A DNA stretch of 23,448 bases from Candidatus Hermodarchaeota archaeon (GTDB lineage Archaea > Asgardarchaeota > Hermodarchaeia > Hermodarchaeales > Hermodarchaeaceae). How positions within the stretch are numbered: the stretch's first letter is position 1; each line of letters starts with the position of its first letter. This document shows, in pieces, positions 15,905 to 23,211 of the stretch. Position numbers and translations under genes: made by a program. The notes under the pieces were generated by a model. That model saw only the letters and a program-made list of their open reading frames with translations. It made no database searches and was not told where the DNA came from. The stretch lies in contig JAEOTD010000011.1 in assembly GCA_016839995.1 (NCBI GenBank), positions 1 to 23,448 on the forward strand, given 5' to 3'.

Positions 15905-17335
15905 ATGACACCTAGTAAAAAGGAAAGCAAGAAATCTGATCGTCCTCGCCCTTGGTTAATTGAACCACCCGAAATGCCACACCAAGACCCAAAAAAACGG
16001 ATTCAGAATTTTGAAGAAGTCAATCTTGGGTATACCGAAGATCAGATTCTCCAAGAAGCTGAACGATGTATGGTCTGTAAGAACCCCAAATGTGTGGGTG
16101 GCTGTCCTGTGGAAATCGAAATCGATCGGTTCCTAGAAGCTGTACGAACGCGAGATTATCGTAAAGCGATTCACATCATTAAGGAAAAAAATAGTCTTCC
16201 GGCAATCTGTGGTCGTGTCTGTCCTCAAGAAACCCAATGCCAAGCTGGCTGTATCCTAAGCAAGAAGGGAAATGCCGTCGAAATTGGTCGCATTGAACGG
16301 TTTCTAGCAGATTGGGAACGTGAGCATGGTGTACAAGTGCCGAAATTACCGAAATCAACTGGTCATCGTATAGCCATCGTTGGTAGTGGTCCTGCAGGGT
16401 TAACTGCTGCAGGAGACCTAGCACTTCTTGGGCATGAAGTTACAGTGTTTGAAAGTCTCCATGAACCTGGAGGTGTCTTGGTTTATGGCATTCCTGAGTT
16501 TCGTCTTCCAAAAGCAATTGTCAAAGCCGAAGTGGATTACCTCAAACAACTCGGCGTCGAATTTCAACTCAATGCGTTTATTGGGCAATTATTCACCTTC
16601 GATGACCTTTTTGAACAGGGGTACAAGGCCATTCTTCTTGCATCTGGGGCAGGTCTTCCACGATTTCTCCGGATTCCGGGTGTGAATCTTATCGGAAGCT
16701 ACAGTTCCAATGAGTTTCTAACCCGAGTCAATCTCATGCGTGCATATCAATTCCCGGCTTATGACACGCCAATCATTCATGGAAAAATATTTGCTGTTAT
16801 TGGGGGTGGAAATGCGGCAATGGACAGTGCCCGTACTGCCCTTCGATTAGGCGCTTCGAAAGTGTATATTGTCTATCGTCGATCGGAAAATGAGATGCCG
16901 GTTCGACGTGAAGAATATCATCACGCCAGAGAAGAAGGGGTGGTGTTTGAATTCCTCACCCAACCTATCGAATTATTCGGTGACGACAAAGGGCGGGTCA
17001 AGGTGATGCGCTGCCTCCGTAACCGTCTGGGCGAACCAGATGAAAGTGGACGCCGTCGCCCTGAAACTATTGAAGGTTCAGAATTTGAGTTTCCAGTCGA
17101 TATGGTGATTTTTGCCATTGGTGCCTCTGCCAATCCTTCAGTGCCCAGTTGTACTCCAGGATTAGAATGCGATCGTTGGGGTGATGTTATCGTTGACCCG
17201 GAATCCCTTGAAACCTCGATTGCTCATGTCTGGGCTGCAGGAGATATCACCGGAGGCGAAGGAACCGTCATCGCCGCCGCTGGTGAAGGAAAGATTGCGG
17301 CCCGCAATATCCACGAATATCTTCAAACACTCTAA
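15905..17335 (+). CDS. NfnL/SudA-type (GltD-like) flavin and Fe-S oxidoreductase subunit
   Basis: A 476-residue protein with an N-terminal two-cluster Fe-S domain (Cys55, 58, 63, 67 and Cys102, 106, 112, 116; CPQETQC has Glu109, a candidate for the glutamate ligand known in Nfn). It continues with an FAD fold (IVGSGPAGLTAAG, 158-170), an NADPH fold (IGGGNAAMDSAR, 299-310) and the closing AAGDITGGEGTV motif. These are the features of the glutamate synthase small subunit, NfnB and SudA. In Nfn/SudAB it pairs with the small FAD/[2Fe-2S] subunit to link ferredoxin, NADH and NADPH. No GltB-type large synthase domain is nearby, so the Nfn reading with the subunit at 8950 is preferred. AGGTAGG precedes the ATG. 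Confidence 0.88.
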   Translation: MTPSKKESKKSDRPRPWLIEPPEMPHQDPKKRIQNFEEVNLGYTEDQILQEAERCMVCKNPKCVGGCPVEIEIDRFLEAVRTRDYRKAIHIIKEKNSLPAICGRVCPQETQCQAGCILSKKGNAVEIGRIERFLADWEREHGVQVPKLPKSTGHRIAIVGSGPAGLTAAGDLALLGHEVTVFESLHEPGGVLVYGIPEFRLPKAIVKAEVDYLKQLGVEFQLNAFIGQLFTFDDLFEQGYKAILLASGAGLPRFLRIPGVNLIGSYSSNEFLTRVNLMRAYQFPAYDTPIIHGKIFAVIGGGNAAMDSARTALRLGASKVYIVYRRSENEMPVRREEYHHAREEGVVFEFLTQPIELFGDDKGRVKVMRCLRNRLGEPDESGRRRPETIEGSEFEFPVDMVIFAIGASANPSVPSCTPGLECDRWGDVIVDPESLETSIAHVWAAGDITGGEGTVIAAAGEGKIAARNIHEYLQTL

Positions 17336-17370
17336 ATTGAACCAGATTTTCAGCCGATTAAGACGAAACA

Positions 17371-17378
17371 TATAAATT
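17371..17378 (+). promoter_or_regulatory. TATA box of the mgtE pair, with a long leader
   Basis: TATAAATT with the purine-rich CGAAACA just upstream (a B-recognition element) is the best archaeal promoter in the window. The start site should fall near 17400, leaving about 125 bases of leader before the first mgtE half gene, which is long for an archaeal transcript. Confidence 0.65.
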
Positions 17379-17443
17379 GAATTGCTCAGGCTATGCCGTT
17401 AAGCGTGCCTAAAATTTTGAGTACGTAATACAAAGCTCCAAAA

Positions 17444-17512
17444 GGGTGACTAACCAATGACTGACTGCATTCGACCAGGCCAACACCGAGTCACGTTAAC
17501 TTCGGTGAACCC
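17444..17512 (+). promoter_or_regulatory. Potentially structured 5' leader of the mgtE pair
   Basis: CACCGA (17484-17489) pairs with TCGGTG (17502-17507), with a possible extra G-T pair. GGGT (17444-17447) could pair with ACCC (17509-17512). GTGAC (17446-17450) and GTCAC (17490-17494) are complementary in a way that competes with these pairings. A switch-like leader in front of a magnesium transporter is plausible, but it matches no riboswitch class that I recognise. Confidence 0.35.
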
Positions 17513-17526
17513 GCAAGGTGATGACG

Positions 17527-18156
17527 ATGGGGATGGCCAACGGTCGCTCACACGAGCGTACACTAATCTGGCGGGTCTACCGCGAAGCGATGCCCGTCTT
17601 GCTCTTCACAGTCCTAGCGGAGCTATTTGCTGGATCGCTTCTTCTTAACCTCGATGTCAACTTCGCAAGCCTCATCGGGTTGTTTATTCTCATTCCTGGT
17701 CTCATGCAACTACGTGGCAATATTTCAACAAGCCTGGCACAGCGGTTAGGCTCTGGCACTCATCTTGGAACCATTTCATGGAAACAAGGACTCAATAAGC
17801 CTCTTCGGGCCAATATCAAAGCGGCATTCTATCTTGTCATCATCATGTCCGTCGCCCTAGGAGTGGGTGCTTGGCTCGTCTCACTGTTCTTCCAAATAAC
17901 AACTCCTAGAAGTGGACTCATCCTACAACTCTCACACTTTCTCATCATTGCCCTTGGCACTGCACTCCTAGCCAGCATATTCCAAGTCACAATAACCGTC
18001 ACCGTTGCCCTCCTAGCCCATGCGCGAGGTCTTGACCCTGACAATATCACTATCCCCATCGTTGCAGCGATTGGAGACATCATCACCATTGCATGCCTGA
18101 TGGTTGCCATAATTGTGGCGATTACTCTCATTCCCCCAATCACAATCATCATATGA
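17527..18156 (+). CDS. MgtE/SLC41-type divalent cation transporter, first half
   Basis: A 209-residue protein with about five membrane helices and the two MgtE membrane-domain motifs: LIPGLMQLRGNISTSLAQRLGS (the PxxxxxxGN segment, about 56-77) and GLDPDNITIPIVAAIGD (168-184). It has no cytoplasmic N or CBS domains, so it is a bare half-channel that should pair with the next gene to rebuild the two-repeat SLC41 pore for Mg2+ or similar ions. The start is uncertain: GTG 17518 and ATGs at 17521, 17527 and 17533 are in frame. The strong AAGGTGA at 17515-17521 favours 17527. The second half gene begins 14 bases after the stop. Confidence 0.88.
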   Translation: MGMANGRSHERTLIWRVYREAMPVLLFTVLAELFAGSLLLNLDVNFASLIGLFILIPGLMQLRGNISTSLAQRLGSGTHLGTISWKQGLNKPLRANIKAAFYLVIIMSVALGVGAWLVSLFFQITTPRSGLILQLSHFLIIALGTALLASIFQVTITVTVALLAHARGLDPDNITIPIVAAIGDIITIACLMVAIIVAITLIPPITIII

Positions 18157-18169
18157 AGAGGTGAAAACT

Positions 18170-18766
18170 ATGACTGAACATACCGTACGGAAAATTCTCA
18201 TGGAGAGCCTCCCAGTTCTAGCAATAGTCCTAGTTTTCGCTCTAGCGGCTGGGCAATTCCTTGATCACACACTTGAAGGACTCAAACTCATCTTTCCCCT
18301 CATCCTCCTAATGGTACCTGCATTCATCGACATCACCGGAGACCTCGCAGGGGTAGTCGGTGCCCGAGTTACCAGTCACCTATACACTGGAGAACTGGAC
18401 GAAGGATTCCGACCCTATCACCTTCTCCTTGCCAATCTAATTGCTATTCTTCTCGTATCTACTACAGCCTATGCTTTCTTGGGAGTATGTGTAATCGCCA
18501 TCACTATTTGGTTGACACCAGTTCTTGGACCCATCTTTCCTGCATTTGGCTTCCCCCAACTTTTCCTCGCTATCCTTGCAGCTGGGGTTCTGGCAACAGT
18601 TGCAACGAGTGTAATCGGATTATTTGCTGCCCGTCTTGTTTATCGGTCAGGACGGGACCCCGATAGTATCATTCCTCCCCTGACCACCACGGTGGGGGAT
18701 TTACTCGGAATTGTATTCATTGCGATGGCGCTACTTCAAGTTGGATTGCTTTTTGGGATTGTGTAA
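18170..18766 (+). CDS. MgtE/SLC41-type divalent cation transporter, second half
   Basis: A 198-residue membrane protein with the same layout as its upstream neighbour: MVPAFIDITGDLAGVVGARVTS (48-69) with the P and GD/GN motif, and GRDPDSIIPPLTTTVGDLLG (161-180) with the DPDxxxxP motif that lines the ion pathway. The ATG at 18170 has AGAGGTGA upstream. The two halves differ (RGN versus TGD), so a fixed heterodimer is more likely than two independent homodimers. The gene ends in a T-rich stretch convergent with the next membrane protein gene. Confidence 0.9.
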   Translation: MTEHTVRKILMESLPVLAIVLVFALAAGQFLDHTLEGLKLIFPLILLMVPAFIDITGDLAGVVGARVTSHLYTGELDEGFRPYHLLLANLIAILLVSTTAYAFLGVCVIAITIWLTPVLGPIFPAFGFPQLFLAILAAGVLATVATSVIGLFAARLVYRSGRDPDSIIPPLTTTVGDLLGIVFIAMALLQVGLLFGIV

Positions 18767-18770
18767 ACCG

Positions 18771-18791
18771 ATTTTTCTATCTTGAAAAAAA
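18771..18791. terminator. T-rich termination region between convergent genes
   Basis: TTTTT at 18772-18776 on the plus strand and a seven-base A-run at 18785-18791 (seven T on the minus strand) lie in the 77-base gap between convergent genes. Archaeal termination relies on such T-runs without a hairpin. Confidence 0.5.
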
Positions 18792-18843
18792 GGGGAAAGG
18801 GAAGAACGTTTGATCCTTGCTGATTTTTCAACCAGTAGGTTTC

Positions 18844-20082
18844 CTAAACACTCTTCCATCCAGGAGCACGTTTCCAGATGTATACATGGACTAACATTGC
18901 CCAGAGTAGCCAAAGGACCCAATTGACCGGATTGTATACACCCGTGAGGGTGTAATCTCCTAAGAGGATTGGTGAGATGAAGAAGTAGAGGAAGAGGCTG
19001 ATAACTCCGAGGACAACAACGATGATTGTTCGTATGAGAATGTTCACAATAGTGTTGAAGCGATGGGGCCAGTTGCCGAAGTATTGAGTCCAGATGAATA
19101 TATTGAGTATAATGAACACTGCGATCCATGCTGAATACCCGTGCATTGCAGCAAAACCCAATGATGCCATTATTCCAGAAAGCAAGAAGGGCATAATGAA
19201 GAATGCAAAGATACCACCAAGGAGCGTGCAACCAATTAGCGCAGTTACACCGATCCAGGGTTGTTTCTTAAGAGCTTTCCATGGTTGATACTCCCAACTC
19301 ATGAGAGTAAGCAGACTGAATACAATGGTCCACTGAGTAAAAGCTAGCGATAGATAGGCACCACCGTTATTGACTTCTCCTGCAATTGGATCGTACGCCC
19401 AGAAAGGCCAAGTGGTCCAAATTGTCCAATCAACAGTGGTTGTAGTTGGTGGGAGGGAGGTTGCGATTTGAAAGGGCCAGAAAAGTACAAGCCATGCAAC
19501 AGTTGTTATCACTATTCCCATCAACATGACTGCGAAGCCACGCTTGGGTTGCTCTAACTCTGTGAAGGGCCAATAGATACTTCCTGCAGCCCAAAGGGAT
19601 GCAAAACCGAAACCACAAGAGAGGATTGTTCCAATTGCTGCAGATGAGAGGAAGAGCGCGAGCCACCAGTTACCTCCAATCGAAGAGACATTCATGAGAG
19701 CGTAGGGGCTAAACATTGGAATCATGTACGGACCAATGACAAACCAAAACACTAGGATTATCCCTGCAATGCCAACAAGATTCAGCAAAGTCCCAAAAAT
19801 CCCTTGGGTAACTAAGCTTTTCATCTTGGATGAAAGGTGGTATTCAAACCAGATTTGGAGGACAACTACAAGTATTCCCCATCCTGCTATTGCTGAGCCT
19901 AGGAACATCCACCCAGACCAATAGAAGAGGGAGAATCGCCAGTCCATGAAGATATACCAGAAAATGAGGGCAACTATGAAAACAATGATGAAATTCACCA
20001 GACCTGAAACGATCCAGTTCCAACGACGTTCCGTTATCACTGGACGCCACATCTGGTTTTCTAATGGTTTTTCGTCGGGCAT
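18844..20082 (-). CDS. Polytopic membrane protein of unknown function
   Basis: A 412-residue protein with about ten hydrophobic helices and many tryptophans (for example WNWIVSGLVNFIIVFIVALIF, WWLALFLSSAAIGTILSCG, WIGVTALIGCTLLGG, VNWVLWLLWAMLVHVYIW). I recognise no transporter, permease or enzyme motif. The ATG at 20082 is chosen; an in-frame TTG at 20118 would lie close to the shared promoter. It is divergent from the alpha/beta hydrolase gene and convergent with the mgtE pair. Two charged stretches, the N-terminus (MPDEKPLENQ) and the C-terminus (WKRAPGWKSV), probably face the cytoplasm. Confidence 0.75.
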   Translation of the reverse strand: MPDEKPLENQMWRPVITERRWNWIVSGLVNFIIVFIVALIFWYIFMDWRFSLFYWSGWMFLGSAIAGWGILVVVLQIWFEYHLSSKMKSLVTQGIFGTLLNLVGIAGIILVFWFVIGPYMIPMFSPYALMNVSSIGGNWWLALFLSSAAIGTILSCGFGFASLWAAGSIYWPFTELEQPKRGFAVMLMGIVITTVAWLVLFWPFQIATSLPPTTTTVDWTIWTTWPFWAYDPIAGEVNNGGAYLSLAFTQWTIVFSLLTLMSWEYQPWKALKKQPWIGVTALIGCTLLGGIFAFFIMPFLLSGIMASLGFAAMHGYSAWIAVFIILNIFIWTQYFGNWPHRFNTIVNILIRTIIVVVLGVISLFLYFFISPILLGDYTLTGVYNPVNWVLWLLWAMLVHVYIWKRAPGWKSV

Positions 20083-20123
20083 ATTATACCAACACCAGTT
20101 GATGTTTGGCGGATTCAATATCC

Positions 20124-20146
20124 CACGCTCAAGATATTTAAGCGTG
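20124..20146. promoter_or_regulatory. Divergent promoter inside a 23-bp dyad (CACGCT-N11-AGCGTG)
   Basis: Perfect 6-bp arms at 20124-20129 and 20141-20146 enclose AAGATATTTAAG, a TATA-like element readable in both directions (GATATTTAAG on plus, CTTAAATATC on minus). It lies 49 bases before the hydrolase start and 42 bases before the membrane protein start. A protein bound to the dyad would shut both promoters. Confidence 0.55.
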
Positions 20147-20194
20147 AATGGATGACCCTTTCTGAGTCCAAATCTCTAATTGAGGGGTCCTAGA

Positions 20195-20974
20195 ATGCCC
20201 GAAGCACAAGTAAGTGATGAAGTGACGCTTTATTATGAAGAAAAAGGGGACGGTTACCCGCTCCTCCTCATTCATGGACAACTAAGCGATTTAACAAGCT
20301 GGCGATACCAAGTCGATTCATTTGCTGAGCATTACAGGGTTATCACCGTTGATTTGAAAGGCTTTGGTAAATCCACAAAGCCTCGAAAGGAATACCGAGT
20401 CCATTCTCATGCAGATGATCTTAAAGAACTGCTTCAGCTTCTCAATATCTCACAAACCCACGTGTGTGGGCTCTCAATGGGTGGAATGGTGGCCGAGGTC
20501 TTAGTCCTCAAATACCCCCAACTTGTAAAGGGGTTAGTTCTTGCAGATTCAGCTGCTATGATAGCAGATTATGCAGTAAGCGACCGACTCTCACTCATGG
20601 CTGATCGTGATATGAACTGGTTTGCTGACTGGGGAACCAAGAAGATTTTGCGGCTTGCCTCGGATGAAGCGAAAAATCAAGTCCGGGAAATGATACGCCG
20701 AGTGGATAAGGCTGACTATCGTTTAGCGATTCTGTCAACAGCGGGATTCAACATCGCTAATGAGTTAAAGAAGATTAACAAGCCAACTCTAATAATTCAA
20801 GGAGAGAAGGATGAAACCGTTCCTATGTGGCATGCTGAACAACTGAGAAGCTGGATTCCAAACGCTAAATTCATCATTATGAAAGGTGCGTCGCATATGA
20901 CTCCGGTCGATAATCCAAGCGAATTTAATAAACTCGTGCTCGATTTCCTTGCCGAGGTTGATACCTCCTCTTGA
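20195..20974 (+). CDS. Alpha/beta-fold hydrolase
   Basis: A 259-residue alpha/beta hydrolase. The nucleophile is Ser94 in CGLSMGGM, the acid Asp206 in GEKDETVP and the base His234 in GASHMTP. LLIHGQLSD holds the oxyanion-hole HG. Family members include esterases, lactonases, haloperoxidase-like and C-C hydrolases; the sequence does not select one. The ATG at 20195 follows GAGGGGTC; a TTG at 20180 is in frame but overlaps that ribosome binding site. The acyl-CoA synthetase gene follows after 35 bases on the same strand, suggesting the pair releases and activates a carboxylic acid. Confidence 0.9.
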   Translation: MPEAQVSDEVTLYYEEKGDGYPLLLIHGQLSDLTSWRYQVDSFAEHYRVITVDLKGFGKSTKPRKEYRVHSHADDLKELLQLLNISQTHVCGLSMGGMVAEVLVLKYPQLVKGLVLADSAAMIADYAVSDRLSLMADRDMNWFADWGTKKILRLASDEAKNQVREMIRRVDKADYRLAILSTAGFNIANELKKINKPTLIIQGEKDETVPMWHAEQLRSWIPNAKFIIMKGASHMTPVDNPSEFNKLVLDFLAEVDTSS

Positions 20975-21009
20975 TTCTGAATCATCCATTGTAAAATGAA
21001 GTGCTATAC

Positions 21010-22569
21010 ATGATGGACATCTCACCGCCCAATAACTGGCAATGGATAGGTGACTGGCTCGGTCGACGAGCTGTCCTCACTCCAGATTGTGAAGCAATTC
21101 TTGACATTTCGACAAACCAACGGTTTACTTATAATGAACTCAACATCCGGGGCAATCAACTCGCTAACTTTCTTTCCGAAGAAGGATTGCAGAAGGGTGA
21201 CAGAGTCGCCTTTATGTTGAATAACCGTGTCGAATGCATTGATGCATTTGCGGCCTGTGGTAAGCTCGGAGCCATTCTCGTACCCCTCAACGTCCGCTTG
21301 GCAGCTATTGAACACCAAGAATACATCACTAACGTGACTCCCAAAGTTCTCATCTATGAAAGTGCATTCGAAGGGGTCATCAAAGAATTTCTCCCTAACA
21401 CCCCTAGCTTCACTCATCTTCTCACCGTTGATAAGACCTCACTTTCTAATACACAATCCTACGGTAAAATCCTCAAGAAGCACTCCGAGAAGCCCCCTTC
21501 AAGACCCATGATTCGGTTTGAGGATTCCTTCTTTATTCTCCCAACCGGGGGAACAACCGGTCTTCCCAAAGGGGCGATACTCTCACACCGTCACATCTTC
21601 TGGAATTCAGTCAATACCATCGTCAATTGGGGATTACGCCCAAGTGATGTAGCTCCTGTCATCTTCCCCCTTTTCCACACTGGTGGTTGGAATGTGCTTC
21701 TCATTCCTATGTTCCATGTTGGTGCGCGGGTTCTTCTTTGGCAGAAATTCGACGCAGTTGATACGCTTCGACGAATCGAGGAAGAAGGTTGTACAGTCAT
21801 TATCGGTGTTCCCACAATGTATCATATGATGATTAATGCTCCTGAGTTTTCAACAACGGATTTTGGATCTGTGCGTTTCTGGCTCAGTGGAGGGGCTCCC
21901 TGTCCCATCTCCATCATGGAGGCTTTTTGGAAATGTGGTCAAGAATTTGCAATGGGATATGGGTTAACTGAAGTCGGTCCCAATAACTTCTACATGCCTC
22001 CAGGAGCTTCAAAACTTAAACCAACCGCTGTGGGACTCCCCTTCTTCCACAATGAGATTCGCATTGTCACCGATGATCTTACGGACGTTTCCCAAGGGGA
22101 AGTGGGGGAACTACTACTCCGTGGACCACACACTTTCAGTGGTTACTGGAATAATCCACAGGCTACGCAAGATGTAATTGAACCCGATGGCTGGATACAT
22201 ACCGGAGACCTGGTCCGTCAAGATAAGGATGGCTTCATCTATATTACTGGACGGAAGAAATCAATGTACATCTCGGGTGGAGAGAATGTGTATCCAATCG
22301 AGATTGAACGTGTGCTTGACGAACACCCTGAAATTGATCAGGCTGCTGTTGTTGGAATCCCTGATGAAAAGTGGGGCGAAGTAGGGTGTGCCTTCATCGT
22401 GTTGGAAAAAGACAAGGCGGTGACAAAAGAGAAATTATTTGATTTCATGCGTTCAAAGTTAGCCAGGTACAAAGTACCAAAGATTATCATTTTTGTTTCT
22501 GAATTACCTCAGACGAGTACAGGGAAAATCGATAAACGGAACTTGGAGAAAGAAGCCAAGAAGTTGTGA
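21010..22569 (+). CDS. Acyl-CoA synthetase (AMP-forming, fatty acid-CoA ligase family)
   Basis: A 519-residue adenylate-forming enzyme. The P-loop is PTGGTTGLPKG (178-188); YGLTE (317-321) binds the adenylate; GWIHTGDL (about 394-401) and GRKKSMYISGGENVYPIEIE (about 414-433) mark the hinge; Lys506 in PQTSTGKI is the catalytic lysine of the C-terminal domain. It activates a carboxylic acid with ATP and CoA. The SGGENVYPxEIE pattern is typical of medium- to long-chain or aromatic acyl-CoA ligases and not of acetyl-CoA synthetase. The start is uncertain: GTG 21001 and ATGs at 21010 and 21013 are in frame, and none has a good ribosome binding site. It converges on the DinB-like gene with a 30-base gap. 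Confidence 0.93.
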   Translation: MMDISPPNNWQWIGDWLGRRAVLTPDCEAILDISTNQRFTYNELNIRGNQLANFLSEEGLQKGDRVAFMLNNRVECIDAFAACGKLGAILVPLNVRLAAIEHQEYITNVTPKVLIYESAFEGVIKEFLPNTPSFTHLLTVDKTSLSNTQSYGKILKKHSEKPPSRPMIRFEDSFFILPTGGTTGLPKGAILSHRHIFWNSVNTIVNWGLRPSDVAPVIFPLFHTGGWNVLLIPMFHVGARVLLWQKFDAVDTLRRIEEEGCTVIIGVPTMYHMMINAPEFSTTDFGSVRFWLSGGAPCPISIMEAFWKCGQEFAMGYGLTEVGPNNFYMPPGASKLKPTAVGLPFFHNEIRIVTDDLTDVSQGEVGELLLRGPHTFSGYWNNPQATQDVIEPDGWIHTGDLVRQDKDGFIYITGRKKSMYISGGENVYPIEIERVLDEHPEIDQAAVVGIPDEKWGEVGCAFIVLEKDKAVTKEKLFDFMRSKLARYKVPKIIIFVSELPQTSTGKIDKRNLEKEAKKL

Positions 22570-22599
22570 AGCTGTGGTGAGCTGCGTCTTCCCCCAGTG

Positions 22600-23085
22600 T
22601 TATTTGTCTTTCTCTTCAGGGGGTGGCCAGAGGCCTAACTTCTTGCGAAGAATGACAATTTGTCCAATATGGTACGCATTATGCTGAAATTCCACAATGA
22701 TACTACGACCAAGGGGCGTATTTTCAAACCCTTTGAGGAGTCGGTCAAGGTCTCCATTTTCCGCAATCTCCTTGAGTTTGCTGAGATGCTGGGAAAAACT
22801 TTCGACTAGCTCATTCCATGTTTTCTCAGTGAGTTTTGCATCTTCGGGGAGCCAGTCCGTGCCTTGGATGGCTTTCCAATCGAATTCTTCACCCTGAATG
22901 GCTCGTGATGTAATATCATGCCAAAATACGATGTGATAGAGATGATCCCAGATTGATCGGCCATCCTTGATGGGTTGTTTCTTTGCGTCTTCGGCGGCTA
23001 TTCCCTGTAACGCCTTAAGGACATCATAGTGTGTATGTTTACCATAAAGGGCATCTGCGAATGCCTTCCTAATCCAGTCTGTCAT
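22600..23085 (-). CDS. DinB-like four-helix metal-binding protein
   Basis: A 161-residue protein of the DinB/YfiT-like superfamily. SIWDHLYHIVFWHD (44-57) and FQHNAYHIGQIVILRKKLGLWPP (133-155) supply the histidines (His51, His135 and His139 are likely) of the typical metal site on a four-helix bundle. Members act as thiol-dependent transferases or have unknown roles; the archaeal ones are largely uncharacterised. The ATG at 23085 is chosen because GAGGTG stands 8 bases upstream; an in-frame upstream ATG would add 22 residues with no family similarity. It is divergent from the glycosidase gene. Confidence 0.85.
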   Translation of the reverse strand: MTDWIRKAFADALYGKHTHYDVLKALQGIAAEDAKKQPIKDGRSIWDHLYHIVFWHDITSRAIQGEEFDWKAIQGTDWLPEDAKLTEKTWNELVESFSQHLSKLKEIAENGDLDRLLKGFENTPLGRSIIVEFQHNAYHIGQIVILRKKLGLWPPPEEKDK

Positions 23086-23211
23086 AACCTTACACCTCGG
23101 AAATGTGCGATAAGCCATTGTCTTTCTTATACAAAAAATAGACTTTTCCATACCTGCAAACTAGTTAATACAAATCCCTGTATATGCGTCCCTGAAGCTG
23201 AGGTTCCTCTC

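Noticed and set aside
15905..17335. Glutamate synthase small subunit (GltD) as the specific name
   Set aside because: No large synthase subunit is present, and a SudB/NfnS-type partner is encoded on the same strand, so NfnL/SudA is the better reading.
17457..17648. Short plus-strand frame in the mgtE leader
   Set aside because: It overlaps the first mgtE half gene out of frame and has no ribosome binding site; the leader is better read as untranslated.
18731..19231. 166-codon minus-strand frame in another frame of the membrane protein gene
   Set aside because: It overlaps the end of mgtE and the membrane protein gene; the composition (many His/Cys) looks like a frame shadow.
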